Notes under the pieces: generated by a model
Seen by the model: only the letters and a program-made list of their open reading frames with translations
The model's database searches: none
Told to the model about the DNA's origin: nothing
Assembly: GCF_900188355.1 (NCBI RefSeq)
Contig: NZ_FZNX01000004.1
Location: forward strand, 124,001 to 188,000
Direction: 5' to 3'
Origin: Lutibacter flavus
GTDB taxonomy: Bacteria; Bacteroidota; Bacteroidia; Flavobacteriales; Flavobacteriaceae
DNA length: 64,000 nt
Shown: positions 7,628 to 16,497 of the stretch, piece after piece
How positions within the stretch are numbered: position 1 is the first letter of the stretch
Layout of the letters: each line of letters opens with the position of its first letter
Program-made: the position numbers and the translations under genes

Positions 7628-9879
7628 TTGTTGATGTTTAAATAATACATTAATTGTCCGAAGGAACTGTTTTCATCATTAGGTGATAAATCTTTATGAA
7701 AGTACAATTTTATTTCTTTTGGAGCTAATTCTAATAACATGTCAACCAAAGTTGTATTTTGAAAAACGCCACCGCTTAGCGCTATTTTAGTAAAGCCTTT
7801 TACTTTTGAAAAGTTTAAAATATGAGTAGCCAAAGAGAATAAAAAGTTGGTTATAATTTGTTCTCTTGAAGTGCCATTTTCAACATCTTTATAGATGTTT
7901 TTTATAATCTCTTTTGCTGAAAATCCTAATGAAGTTAATTGGCTATAAGATTTACAGGTTCTTAAATCGTAATTTGAAATTGAGTTCTCCAATAAAATTG
8001 CAGCTTCGCCTTCATAAGTATTAAAGTCTGTAATATTTAATATGGAAGCAACTGCATCAAATAATCGACCTACAGATGAAGTTTTTAATTTATTTTGACT
8101 TTTTAAATAACCATAATTTTTTAATTCGTTTGAGGTGAATTTTTGCTCCAAAATTGATTTCATTTCTTCGGAAGCCAAAGATAATAGAGATAAACGAGGT
8201 TCTTTAGACATTTTGTCTCCTAACAACCAATCAAAGTTTTCAACTTGACCAATTCGCTCTATTTTATTGTTTTGATAACTAAAAAACTCTCCTCCCCAAA
8301 TGTTTTCATCATCTCCAAAACCTGTTCCGTCAAAAATAACACCCAGTACTTTTTCATTAAATAAATTATGTTCTCCTAAAACAGCCGTAAAATGTGCTTT
8401 GTGATGTTGAATTTCAAGTAATTTTGAATTCGTTTTTTTTGCTAATTCTTTTCCAAATTGCGTGCTTTGATACATTGGATGTTTATCAACTAAAATAATT
8501 TCTGGCTGTTGTTCAAAAAGTTGAATAAAGTTTTCTGTTGTTTCTGTAAATCGATTGTAAACATCAAAATTATCGAGGTTTCCTAAATACTGACTTATAT
8601 ATAAATTGGAGTTTGGATAAAAAGCAATGGTGCTTTTTAAATGTGCACCCATTGCCAAAATTTTTTCTTCAGAATTTATTGAAGCTTCTAAATAATTTGG
8701 AGCATATCCAAGTGAGCGTCGAAACAATACTTTCTGCTGAAATTTAGTGCTAAATTTAACAACAGAATCATCCTGTGGATGTTCAATTTTTAAATTATGT
8801 TGTAAAAAATAATCAGCAACTTGTTGCAATTTTTCAAGTGCATCTCCATTTGTGCTAATAATTGGAGAACCATGAATATTTCCACTGGTTGCAACGATAG
8901 GAAAATTTAATTCATTAGCCAGTAATTGCAATATCCCTGTATAAGGCAACATAATTCCAAGTTGATTTAAATTTGGTGCAACTTGTTGCAGAGCTAGTTT
9001 TCCTTTGTAGTTTTCTAATGAAACTATATTAATTGGTCGTTCGGCTGAAGCTAATGACTTTAGTTGTTTATCATTTAAAATTACTTCTTTTTGAAGAAAT
9101 TTTAATGATGGATATAACACAGCAAAAGGTTTATTTGGTCGATGTTTTTTATTCCGTAATTTTTGAACAATTTTTGGGTTTTCGGCATTACAGCAAAGTA
9201 AATAACCACTTGTGTTTTTAATTCCAATTATATTTCCTTCGGAAAGTAATGCAGCTATTTTTTTAAATAAATTAGATTGCTCAATTTTTATAGTTTCACC
9301 TAAATTATTAATCAATTTCAGTTGAATTCCACAAGTTGAACATGTGTTAGTTTGGGAATGAAATCGTCTATTTATCGGTGAATTATATTCTTTTTTGCAT
9401 TTGGCACACATTGGAAATTCATCTATACTTGTGTTGCTTCTTTCAAAAGGAAAAGTTTGCGTAATTGCCCAACGAGGACCGCAATTTACACAAGTTGTAA
9501 AGGCGTAATTATATCGTCTGTTTTCAGGGTTTTCAATATCATTTTTACAATCTTTACAAATGGCAAAATCAGGAGTTAATGGTAAATTTAATTGTCCATT
9601 TTTTGTTGAAGGAATAATTCTAAAATCTTCAAATATTAAATTTTCTGTTTCTATTATTGATTTGGTTTTTATTTTTGAAATTGGCGGTGGAAACTCGGTT
9701 AATTTTTTATAAAATGCAGAAATATTTTGTGGATTTCCACTTGTAAAAATTAGGACACCATCTTCATTGTTTGAAACGGTTCCTTTTAAATTAAATTTAA
9801 GGGCTAAGTTATATACATACGGACGAAATCCTACACCCTGAACTTGACCAGAAAAGGAAATTTTGTAGGATTTTATCAT
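7624..9879 (-). CDS. hypF: Carbamoyltransferase HypF
   Basis: HypF makes carbamoyl-AMP from carbamoyl phosphate and ATP and passes the carbamoyl group to HypE. The 751-residue protein has all four expected modules. These are an acylphosphatase domain (about 1-90, GQVQGVGFRPYVY); two zinc-binding Cys pairs (about 105-185: CKDC, CVNCGPRW, CAKC, CSTC); a YrdC-like domain (about 200-380, KHRPNKPFAV and ATSGNIHGSPI); and a Kae1-like domain (about 390-751) with HHKAHF, DGTGFGDD and SGGVFQN. Length is typical. It sits 31 bases after the protease gene and overlaps hypD, in the hydrogenase operon. Confidence 0.97.
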   Translation of the reverse strand: MIKSYKISFSGQVQGVGFRPYVYNLALKFNLKGTVSNNEDGVLIFTSGNPQNISAFYKKLTEFPPPISKIKTKSIIETENLIFEDFRIIPSTKNGQLNLPLTPDFAICKDCKNDIENPENRRYNYAFTTCVNCGPRWAITQTFPFERSNTSIDEFPMCAKCKKEYNSPINRRFHSQTNTCSTCGIQLKLINNLGETIKIEQSNLFKKIAALLSEGNIIGIKNTSGYLLCCNAENPKIVQKLRNKKHRPNKPFAVLYPSLKFLQKEVILNDKQLKSLASAERPINIVSLENYKGKLALQQVAPNLNQLGIMLPYTGILQLLANELNFPIVATSGNIHGSPIISTNGDALEKLQQVADYFLQHNLKIEHPQDDSVVKFSTKFQQKVLFRRSLGYAPNYLEASINSEEKILAMGAHLKSTIAFYPNSNLYISQYLGNLDNFDVYNRFTETTENFIQLFEQQPEIILVDKHPMYQSTQFGKELAKKTNSKLLEIQHHKAHFTAVLGEHNLFNEKVLGVIFDGTGFGDDENIWGGEFFSYQNNKIERIGQVENFDWLLGDKMSKEPRLSLLSLASEEMKSILEQKFTSNELKNYGYLKSQNKLKTSSVGRLFDAVASILNITDFNTYEGEAAILLENSISNYDLRTCKSYSQLTSLGFSAKEIIKNIYKDVENGTSREQIITNFLFSLATHILNFSKVKGFTKIALSGGVFQNTTLVDMLLELAPKEIKLYFHKDLSPNDENSSFGQLMYYLNINK

Positions 9880-9910
9880 TCAATTTATAGGATTAAAATA
9901 CGCTATAAAT

Positions 9911-10474
9911 TTACGATTTTTTTAGGTGAAGTTCTTTAGAATGATTTAAAATATTTGTAATTAATTTAGGGATGGACTCCTTTACTTTTTGGTTTAATTC
10001 AAGGGTCATAGGCGCTATTTCTTCAATAGATACTGTAAATAAGTGAATATCTGGTACTTTTTCCATTAAATAAACTGCTTCAATCATATCTTTTAATCCA
10101 ACATCATGCACACTCAATGCTGAAGGGAAATCGGAAGCAAATTTTGGACGAATTAATGAAATTGTTCCAGCAGGTTTCCCATCCATTGTAGCATCTATAA
10201 AAATAACTGTTGAATAAGCTTCAAAGCAATTTAATAATAAAAACCCACCTGTTCCACCGTCTAAAATATCAACATATTCAGGTAATTTATGCTTTGCCAT
10301 TTCTTGAATAACCTGAACACCAATTCCTTCATCGCCCATCAAATAATTTCCAACGCCCATAACTAATATACTGCTGGATTTGTCCTTTTCAAAAAAGTAT
10401 GAATCGCTACAAATGGCAACGGGTGTTCTTTCTTTTATATTCATTTTTAAAGTTTTAATAATAAATTTATTCAA
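9911..10474 (-). CDS. Hydrogenase maturation endopeptidase (HupD/HyaD family)
   Basis: The protease removes the C-terminal tail of the hydrogenase large subunit after nickel has been inserted. Key features are the N-terminal GVGNYLMGDEGIG with the nickel-sensing acidic residue, followed by VDILDGGTGGFLLL and VHDVGLKDMIE, with the His of VHDVG as a further metal ligand. The gene gives 187 residues from the ATG at 10474. Family members usually start nearer the ILVMGVGN strand, and an internal ATG at 10444 (MNIKERTP) is possible. It lies directly downstream of the cytochrome b subunit gene, the usual place for the dedicated protease of a membrane-bound uptake hydrogenase. Confidence 0.92.
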   Translation of the reverse strand: MNKFIIKTLKMNIKERTPVAICSDSYFFEKDKSSSILVMGVGNYLMGDEGIGVQVIQEMAKHKLPEYVDILDGGTGGFLLLNCFEAYSTVIFIDATMDGKPAGTISLIRPKFASDFPSALSVHDVGLKDMIEAVYLMEKVPDIHLFTVSIEEIAPMTLELNQKVKESIPKLITNILNHSKELHLKKS

Positions 10475-10515
10475 CTAAAAAGTAGGTGAATGAATTTACT
10501 TTAATCCATATCTAA

Positions 10516-11244
10516 TTATTTTTCTTCTATTTTCTTATCATGAAATTTAGATGATTTTTTCAAACGAGTTTCGCTTACAAATTTATAACCTCCAAACATT
10601 GAAGAAACCTCTCCACGACCTTCTAACCAATCATGATAAAAAACCAAATAAACATGTACTAAACTAAATAGGATAAATATCCAAGTTGAAATGTGATGAA
10701 TTGTTCTTGTTACAAAATCACTGCCCAATAATGGGCTTACCCAATTAAAAAGTTTTGGAAGCCACCAACCTGATGTGTCAGCATAAAGCGCAAAACCTGT
10801 AAAAACTTGAATGAGTGCCACTAAAAATAGTACTAAATAGGATAATGAAGCAACACTATTATGCCCAATACTTATATTTTTCACATCTGGATGGTCTTCA
10901 TTTAATAGCATAACATCAATTTTCATCACATGCCAAAAATTGTTCCACATTTTTTTACTGAAAGGCCAAAATGCTCTCCAATTGGCATATTTATTTCCTA
11001 CAAACGACCAATATATTCTTAAAATCATATTAAAAAAGAAAATATAGGCAGCACCAAAATGAATAAATCTCACAATTCCAAAAGAATGTAAATTTGTTGC
11101 TTCGGCGCTTGACTGTAAGGCTGGCGGATTGGCGATTATAAACCCTGTAACTGCTAGAATAATAATTGTAATAACATTTACCCAATGAAAAAACCGAACT
11201 GGTAATTCCCAAACCATCACTCGTTTAAAATTTTTAGTTTCCAT
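10516..11244 (-). CDS. Ni/Fe-hydrogenase b-type cytochrome subunit (HyaC/HupC)
   Basis: This 242-residue membrane protein anchors the hydrogenase dimer and passes electrons to quinone. Four hydrophobic helices are visible (about 17-38, 62-84, 130-155 and 185-210). Histidines suited to haem ligation occur in VRFFHWVNV, RFIHFGAAY and TIHHISTWIFILFSLVHVYL. The pattern GRGEVSSMFGGYKFV near the C-terminus is typical of the HyaC/HupC family. The gene is 10 bases downstream of the large subunit gene. The presence of this subunit indicates a quinone-linked, membrane-bound uptake enzyme. Confidence 0.95.
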   Translation of the reverse strand: METKNFKRVMVWELPVRFFHWVNVITIIILAVTGFIIANPPALQSSAEATNLHSFGIVRFIHFGAAYIFFFNMILRIYWSFVGNKYANWRAFWPFSKKMWNNFWHVMKIDVMLLNEDHPDVKNISIGHNSVASLSYLVLFLVALIQVFTGFALYADTSGWWLPKLFNWVSPLLGSDFVTRTIHHISTWIFILFSLVHVYLVFYHDWLEGRGEVSSMFGGYKFVSETRLKKSSKFHDKKIEEK

Positions 11245-11254
11245 AATTTAAATT

Positions 11255-12991
11255 TTAACTGTCACAACTAGCAATATTCTGAACCTGAGAAATATGTTTT
11301 CCATGTTCATCATATAAATGAACTGCACACGCAAGACAAGGATCGAATGAGTGTATGGTTCTAATAATTTCTAATGGTAATTCCGGGTCTGCAACAGGTG
11401 TTCCAATTAGTGCTGCTTCATATGCTGACCTTTGTCCCTTAGGATCGCGTGGTGAAGCATTCCAGGTAGAAGGAACTACCAGTTGATAATTTTCTGTTTT
11501 CTCATCTTTTATTTTAATCCAATGTGCTAATGCCCCTCTTGGTGCTTCGCAAAACCCTACACCTTTCGCTTCTTTTGGCCATGATGATGGTTCCCAACTA
11601 TCTGTGTTTGCCATGCGTTCATCTCCATTTTTAATATTATTCATTAGCGTGTCGAAGAATTCTAATGTCCAATTAGCAACTAATTGTGTTTCAATTCCAC
11701 GAGCGGCAGTTCTACCTAATGTAGAGAACAATGCATCCACAGGAACATTTAGATGAGACAATGCACCATTTACGGCATCTTTAATTTCTTCATTTTCTCT
11801 TCCATAACCAACCAATAAACGTGCAAGCGGACCTACTTCCATAGGTTTTCCTTTCCAACGAGGTGTTTTTATAAAGCTATATGCTTCCTCAACATTTAAA
11901 TGATCGTAAGGTGGTTTAGGACCTGTGTATTTAATGTTTGTTTCTCCATCCCAAGGATGTCTTCCTTTGTCTTTTCCTTCAGCATAATTGTTGTACCAAG
12001 AATTATTTACAAATTCTTCTATTTCATCGGTACTTCTATGATCCACATCATGTACTTTAGATAAATCCCTATCTAAAATAACTCCTTGTTGAAATTTAAA
12101 ACTTGATAAATCGGCATATCCATTTGTAGGGAAATCTCCATAAGACATGTAATTTCCAAATCCTTTACCTATGCCTCCCCAATCTTTATAAAATGAAGCA
12201 ATAGCTAATAAATCTGGGATATAAACTTTATCAATAAATTCTTTTCCCTCTTTTAATAATTTTTGAACATGCATCAAACGTTCTGCATTTAAACCTCCTG
12301 CTCCATCTGAGTTTATTGCACAAGCCATACCACCAACCAAATAGTTAGGGTGTGGATTTTTACCACCAAATATGGTATGAACCTTTACGATTTCTTTTTG
12401 CCATTCTAAAGCTTCTAAATAATGAGCCACAGCTAATAGGTTAACTTCTGCAGGTAATTTCATTTGAGAGTGTCCCCAATAACCGTTTGCAAAAATTCCT
12501 AATTGACCGCTTTCAACAAATTTTTGCACTCTTTTTTGTACATCTGAAAAATAACCTGGTGAACTTTTTGGCCAACTGGATATGCTTTGTGCAATTTCAG
12601 AAGTTTTTTTTGGATCTGCCTTTAAAGCATTCACAATATCAACCCAATCCAATGCATGCAAATGATAAAAATGTACTGCATGGTCATGCATATATAAAGC
12701 GCCCTCCATAATATTACGAACCATTTCAGCATTTGGAGGCACAGCTATTCCTAAAGCGTCTTCAACAGCTCTAACCGATGTTAGCGCGTGTACTGTAGTG
12801 CAAACACCGCAAGTGCGCTGTACGAAAGCCCAAACATCTCTTGGGTCTCTTCCTTTAACAATACTTTCAATACCTCTAACCATTGTGCTAGAGCTAAAAG
12901 CATCTACAATTATGCCATCTTTAATTTCTGCTTCTATTCTTAAATGACCCTCAATTCGTGTAATTGGGTCTACTACTATTCTATTTGCCAT
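11255..12991 (-). CDS. [NiFe]-hydrogenase large subunit, group 1
   Basis: This is the catalytic subunit that splits H2 at the Ni-Fe(CN)2CO centre. It has 578 residues. The nickel ligands are the pairs Cys61/Cys64 in RTCGVCTTVHA and Cys552/Cys555 in DPCLACAVH. By family rule the protease cuts after His558, removing a 20-residue tail. MANRIVVDPITRIEGHLRIE at the N-terminus and GALAHWIKI are family signatures. It lies 11 bases after the small subunit gene, as in hya/hup operons. The partner small subunit has the six-cysteine proximal cluster motif, so this is the large subunit of an oxygen-tolerant group 1d-type enzyme; that subgroup is inferred mainly from the partner. The symbols hyaB, hupL and hoxG are all used for such genes. 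Confidence 0.97.
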   Translation of the reverse strand: MANRIVVDPITRIEGHLRIEAEIKDGIIVDAFSSSTMVRGIESIVKGRDPRDVWAFVQRTCGVCTTVHALTSVRAVEDALGIAVPPNAEMVRNIMEGALYMHDHAVHFYHLHALDWVDIVNALKADPKKTSEIAQSISSWPKSSPGYFSDVQKRVQKFVESGQLGIFANGYWGHSQMKLPAEVNLLAVAHYLEALEWQKEIVKVHTIFGGKNPHPNYLVGGMACAINSDGAGGLNAERLMHVQKLLKEGKEFIDKVYIPDLLAIASFYKDWGGIGKGFGNYMSYGDFPTNGYADLSSFKFQQGVILDRDLSKVHDVDHRSTDEIEEFVNNSWYNNYAEGKDKGRHPWDGETNIKYTGPKPPYDHLNVEEAYSFIKTPRWKGKPMEVGPLARLLVGYGRENEEIKDAVNGALSHLNVPVDALFSTLGRTAARGIETQLVANWTLEFFDTLMNNIKNGDERMANTDSWEPSSWPKEAKGVGFCEAPRGALAHWIKIKDEKTENYQLVVPSTWNASPRDPKGQRSAYEAALIGTPVADPELPLEIIRTIHSFDPCLACAVHLYDEHGKHISQVQNIASCDS

Positions 12992-13002
12992 TATTATACG
13001 TT

Positions 13003-14127
13003 TTAAGAATCAATATTTTTTTCATTTTTTTTCCCTCTTTTTATTCTGTCCATGAGCTCTGTTCTTTTAGAAATATTTGCAGCAACAGCGTGAACAGCTA
13101 ACCCACCTGCTAATACTCCTGCAGCAACTTTACCAACAGTATCAGCATTGCTTTCTACTGCAAAACCAGGTACACTTGTTGTTCTTTCATAGAAAGGTCC
13201 TTTGTCCCAGAACTCTTCTTCACTACAACCAATACATCCATGGCCTGATTGAATTGGAAAGCTTACTCCATTATTCCATTTCATACTTGCGCAAGCGTTG
13301 TAAGTCATAGGTCCTTTACAACCAAGTTTATACAAACAATATCCTTTTTTTGAATTTTCATCATCAAAAGTTTCTGCGAATAAGCCTGCATCATAATAAG
13401 GACGTCTGTAACAAGTATCATGAACTCTTTTACCATAAAAAGCTTTTGGTCTTCCTAAACGATCCAATTTTGGTAAGCGTCCAAACGCAACTACGTGCAT
13501 GATTACACCTGCCATAACTTCGCCAATTGGAGGACAACCAGGTACTCTAATAATTGGTTTGTTTTTTACTAATTTATGTATTGGTGTTGCTTCAGTAGGG
13601 TTTGGTTTTGCGGCCTGTACACATCCGTTTGAAGCGCAACTTCCCCAGGCTATTATAGCTTTAGCTCCTTCTGCAGCTTCTAAAAATGTCTCTTTTGCTG
13701 ATTTACCAGCAATGCAACAGTAATTTCCATCATCGCCTAAAGGTATAGACCCTTCAACACAAAGAATGTATTCACCATGATATTTTTTCATGGTTTCAGC
13801 TTTTGCAGCTTCCGCTTGATGCCCAGATGCAGCCATTAAGGTTAAAGAATAATCTAATGATATTCGGTCTAAAATAATATCAGCTACAATTGGGTGATTC
13901 GATCTAATAAAAGATTCACTGCAACAAGTGCATTCCTGATAATGTTCCCAGATAACTGGTAGTCGAGGAGTGTTTTCTAAAGATTGAGCAATTTGTCCAA
14001 CCATTGTAGATTCTAAGCCCATAAAAGCAGCCATATATGTAGAAAATTTCATAAAATCTCTACGGCTATAACCTTGTTTTATGATACTTTCATAGTAGGT
14101 ATTTCGTTTTTCATTATTGATAGACAT
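13003..14127 (-). CDS. [NiFe]-hydrogenase small subunit with Tat signal, oxygen-tolerant type
   Basis: This 374-residue subunit carries the three Fe-S clusters. The Tat signal SRRDFMKF starts at residue 21. The mature part begins with LPVIWEHYQECTCCSESF: Cys66 and Cys69 are the usual proximal-cluster ligands, while Cys68 is an extra one. Cys164 and Cys169 in GSCASNGCVQAA add the usual ligand and the second extra one (standard enzymes have Gly at the latter site). Cys198 completes the set. These six cysteines define the [4Fe-3S] cluster of oxygen-tolerant group 1d enzymes. A medial and distal cluster region follows, then a C-terminal hydrophobic anchor (about 332-352). It is the first gene of the minus-strand operon. 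An odd CC pair at 137-138 is also present. Confidence 0.97.
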   Translation of the reverse strand: MSINNEKRNTYYESIIKQGYSRRDFMKFSTYMAAFMGLESTMVGQIAQSLENTPRLPVIWEHYQECTCCSESFIRSNHPIVADIILDRISLDYSLTLMAASGHQAEAAKAETMKKYHGEYILCVEGSIPLGDDGNYCCIAGKSAKETFLEAAEGAKAIIAWGSCASNGCVQAAKPNPTEATPIHKLVKNKPIIRVPGCPPIGEVMAGVIMHVVAFGRLPKLDRLGRPKAFYGKRVHDTCYRRPYYDAGLFAETFDDENSKKGYCLYKLGCKGPMTYNACASMKWNNGVSFPIQSGHGCIGCSEEEFWDKGPFYERTTSVPGFAVESNADTVGKVAAGVLAGGLAVHAVAANISKRTELMDRIKRGKKNEKNIDS

Positions 14128-14358
14128 AGGTTAAGTTTTAAGTGAAAAAGAGATTCATTTATCTTTTTTAAAAAAAGAACTAATCTAATTTACAATAAAT
14201 AATGAGTTATACAACATAACACCTTAATTTAGAACGTTTTAAAATAAGACCTTATAATCTTAAATGGTAACAATTGTTACAATCCATATTTAGTGATTTT
14301 TATCATACCTATTCTTTTTAGATATTTTGTAACTTTGAAAGTAGATAAATTAAAAGGT
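14128..14358. promoter_or_regulatory. Divergent control region of hydrogenase operon and hypABC, with a CRP/FNR-like palindrome
   Basis: A perfect 14-base palindrome GTAACAATTGTTAC lies at 14267-14280. Its form GTA-N8-TAC is that of a CRP/FNR-superfamily site. It sits 63 bases upstream of a good -7 box, TAACTTTG, at 14330-14337, which should serve hypA. The structural operon on the minus strand starts at 14127, about 140 bases on the other side, so one site could control both. Redox or nitrosative control through such a regulator is inferred; no regulator gene is nearby. Confidence 0.5.
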
Positions 14359-14700
14359 ATGCATGAGTTATCCATTGCATTAGGCATTGTTAAAATTGCT
14401 GAAGATGAAACAGCTAAAGTTAATGCTGAGAAGGTTACAAAAATTGAACTTGAAATAGGTGTTTTGTCAGGTATTGAAATAGATTCGCTAAATTTTGTTT
14501 GGAAATCTGCAGTACAAGATAGTGTTCTTGAAAAGGCTGAAAAAGAAATTATAATTATTGAAGGACGCGGGAAATGTATAGATTGCGATACTGAGTTTGA
14601 TATGGAAAATATTTACGATTGTTGTCCCAATTGCAACAGTAATTTTAAAGGTATTTTAAAAGGAAAAGAATTAAAAGTTAAAGCATTAGAAGTAATTTAA
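14359..14700 (+). CDS. hypA: Hydrogenase nickel incorporation protein HypA
   Basis: HypA delivers nickel, with HypB, to the hydrogenase large subunit. I place the start at the ATG at 14359 because the family begins MHEL, whose His2 binds nickel; a longer frame from 14293 is unlikely. The 113-residue protein has the zinc site made of two Cys pairs, CIDC near residue 73 and CPNC near 92. hypB follows after 10 bases, and hypC comes next, forming a small plus-strand hypABC operon divergent from the structural genes. Confidence 0.95.
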   Translation: MHELSIALGIVKIAEDETAKVNAEKVTKIELEIGVLSGIEIDSLNFVWKSAVQDSVLEKAEKEIIIIEGRGKCIDCDTEFDMENIYDCCPNCNSNFKGILKGKELKVKALEVI

Positions 14701-14710
14701 ATTTAAAAAT

Positions 14711-15544
14711 ATGTGTGGAACTTGCGGATGTGGAACCGATGGAAACGGTCCAATAATTTTAAAACCTGGAGAACATAAACATATGCATTCTCATAACGAA
14801 CATCATCATCATGATGGTCATTCACATTCACATCATGATCATTCACATGAACACAAGCATAAGGTGTTAGAAATTGAACAAGATATTTTGCAGAACAATC
14901 AAGTATTGGCAGCAAGAAATCGTGGTTATTTTGAAGCTAAAAATATTTTTGCTTTAAATTTGGTGAGTTCTCCCGGATCTGGAAAAACATCTCTTTTAGA
15001 GCGTACGTTGGCAGATTTAAAGGATGAAATCCCTTTTTATGTAATTGAAGGTGATCAGCAAACATTAAATGATGCCAATAGAATTGATGCGCTCGATATA
15101 CCAGTAATTCAAATAAATACAGGAAAAGGGTGTCATTTAGAAAGTGATATGGTTTATGATGCAGTTAAAAAATTAGAGATGCAAAACGATTCTATATTAA
15201 TGATAGAAAATGTTGGAAATCTAGTTTGTCCTTCCATGTTTGATTTAGGAGAAAGTAAACGTGTTGTAATAATAAGTACAACAGAAGGTGAAGATAAACC
15301 AATTAAATATCCTGATATGTTTCATACTTCTGATATTTGTATTATCAATAAAATAGATTTATTGCCATACGTAAATATTGATGTGAACAAACTTAAAAAT
15401 TATGCATTGCAGGTAAATCCTAATTTACAATTTTTTGAAGTTTCAGCAACCACTGGAGATGGAATGGAAGCTTGGTATAAATGGTTAAAAAGCAAAAAGC
15501 AAAAAGCAAAAAGTCTAAAGCCACATATAAAATTCAAAAGGTAA
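14711..15544 (+). CDS. hypB: Hydrogenase nickel incorporation GTPase HypB
   Basis: This SIMIBI-class GTPase drives nickel insertion together with HypA. The 277-residue protein opens with MCGTCGCG, the high-affinity nickel motif. It then has a His-rich stretch (about 24-56) able to store nickel or zinc. The G domain shows the P-loop SSPGSGKTS near residue 86, ENVGNLVCPS with the metal-site cysteine, and the specificity motif NKID near 215. The His-rich region means the cell could buffer nickel, which may matter given the broken nickel permease upstream of hypE. The stop is followed by 45 bases before hypC. Confidence 0.97.
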   Translation: MCGTCGCGTDGNGPIILKPGEHKHMHSHNEHHHHDGHSHSHHDHSHEHKHKVLEIEQDILQNNQVLAARNRGYFEAKNIFALNLVSSPGSGKTSLLERTLADLKDEIPFYVIEGDQQTLNDANRIDALDIPVIQINTGKGCHLESDMVYDAVKKLEMQNDSILMIENVGNLVCPSMFDLGESKRVVIISTTEGEDKPIKYPDMFHTSDICIINKIDLLPYVNIDVNKLKNYALQVNPNLQFFEVSATTGDGMEAWYKWLKSKKQKAKSLKPHIKFKR

Positions 15545-15589
15545 AAAATCACACAATTAAACAGTTCAACAAATTAACAATAAGCAATT

Positions 15590-15844
15590 ATGTGTTTATC
15601 AATTCCAGGAAAATTAATAGCAATAACTTCTCAATTAGATGAAACCTTTAGAGTAGGAAAAGTATCCTTTGACGGAATTATAAAAGAGGTAAGTCTAACA
15701 TTAGTTCCTGAAGCTAACATTGGAGATTATGTTTTAGTGCACGTTGGCGCTGCAATTTCTACAATAGATGAAGATGAAGCTAAAAAAACATTTGATCTTT
15801 TAAAACAGTTAGGCGAACTCAACGAATTAGAGGATAATAAATAA
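15590..15844 (+). CDS. hypC: Hydrogenase assembly chaperone HypC
   Basis: This 84-residue chaperone begins MCLSIPGK, where Cys2 is the residue that carries the iron group from HypD to the large subunit. The OB-fold core includes VSFDGIIKEVSL and VLVHVGAAISTIDEDEA, all typical of HypC. It ends the hypABC unit, and a strong bidirectional terminator follows immediately. Confidence 0.96.
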   Translation: MCLSIPGKLIAITSQLDETFRVGKVSFDGIIKEVSLTLVPEANIGDYVLVHVGAAISTIDEDEAKKTFDLLKQLGELNELEDNK

Positions 15845-15876
15845 AAAAAGAGGTAATTTAAATCACCTCTTTTTTA
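15843..15876. terminator. Bidirectional intrinsic terminator
   Basis: Arms AAAAAAGAGGT and ACCTCTTTTTT face each other across a 10-base loop. They lie between the convergent hypC and lipoprotein genes, so the hairpin can end transcription in both directions. Confidence 0.85.
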
Positions 15877-15894
15877 TATTATAGTTTTAATAAC

Positions 15895-16467
15895 TTAATC
15901 TTCGTATGAGTGTTTGTAAGGTTCGCCACTTACTATTTTCAAAATATCTTCCTCTACAGATTCTCTTGGATATTCTACAAACCTTCCAATTTCTTTTCCT
16001 TCTTTATAAAAAATAAAAGTAGGAACTCTTATAATATTGAAGCTTTCCTGTAAATTGTCTGGTGTTGTTTTACTTCTATCTACCGTAACTAATTCTAAAT
16101 TGCTGTAATTAAAATCTGTATTATCAAGTATTTTATAAAAAGCAGGAGTTTGTTCTTGACTATCACCACACCAGGTTCCCATAAATGCCTTTATAGTAAC
16201 TTCTTTTAACAGCGGTTTTAATTTATCAATTACGTCTTCATTTAATGAATAATACTCGTAATTTGGATTAAACCACTCGTTATATGGTTCCTGAAGAAAA
16301 CTCTCTTTAGTTGCAATACCAATTAAATTTCCAGATGCATCTTTTACAGCTGTTGCTACAACTTTTACGGGAGTTACATCTTCTTTAACAGGAGTTGATA
16401 CAATCTTTTTTGAAGTTGAACAACTAACAGTTGCAAGTACTACAAGAAAAAAAAATAGTTTTTTCAT
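15895..16467 (-). CDS. Thioredoxin-fold lipoprotein
   Basis: The N-terminus is a short lipoprotein signal (MKKLFFFLVVLATVSC), with the lipidated cysteine at 16. Residues about 80-185 form a thioredoxin-like domain: AFMGTWCGDSQEQTP at the usual active-site place, cis-Pro context RVPTFIFYKEGKEIGRFVEYP. The active site has one cysteine followed by GDS rather than CxxC, so it is unlikely to be a simple disulfide oxidoreductase. Proteins of this type are common in Flavobacteriia and not well characterised. A -7-like box (CAAAATTA on the plus strand, 16493-16500) overlaps the end of gpmI. Confidence 0.8.
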   Translation of the reverse strand: MKKLFFFLVVLATVSCSTSKKIVSTPVKEDVTPVKVVATAVKDASGNLIGIATKESFLQEPYNEWFNPNYEYYSLNEDVIDKLKPLLKEVTIKAFMGTWCGDSQEQTPAFYKILDNTDFNYSNLELVTVDRSKTTPDNLQESFNIIRVPTFIFYKEGKEIGRFVEYPRESVEEDILKIVSGEPYKHSYED

Positions 16468-16497
16468 AAATAATGAGTTACAAGTAAAAATACAAAA

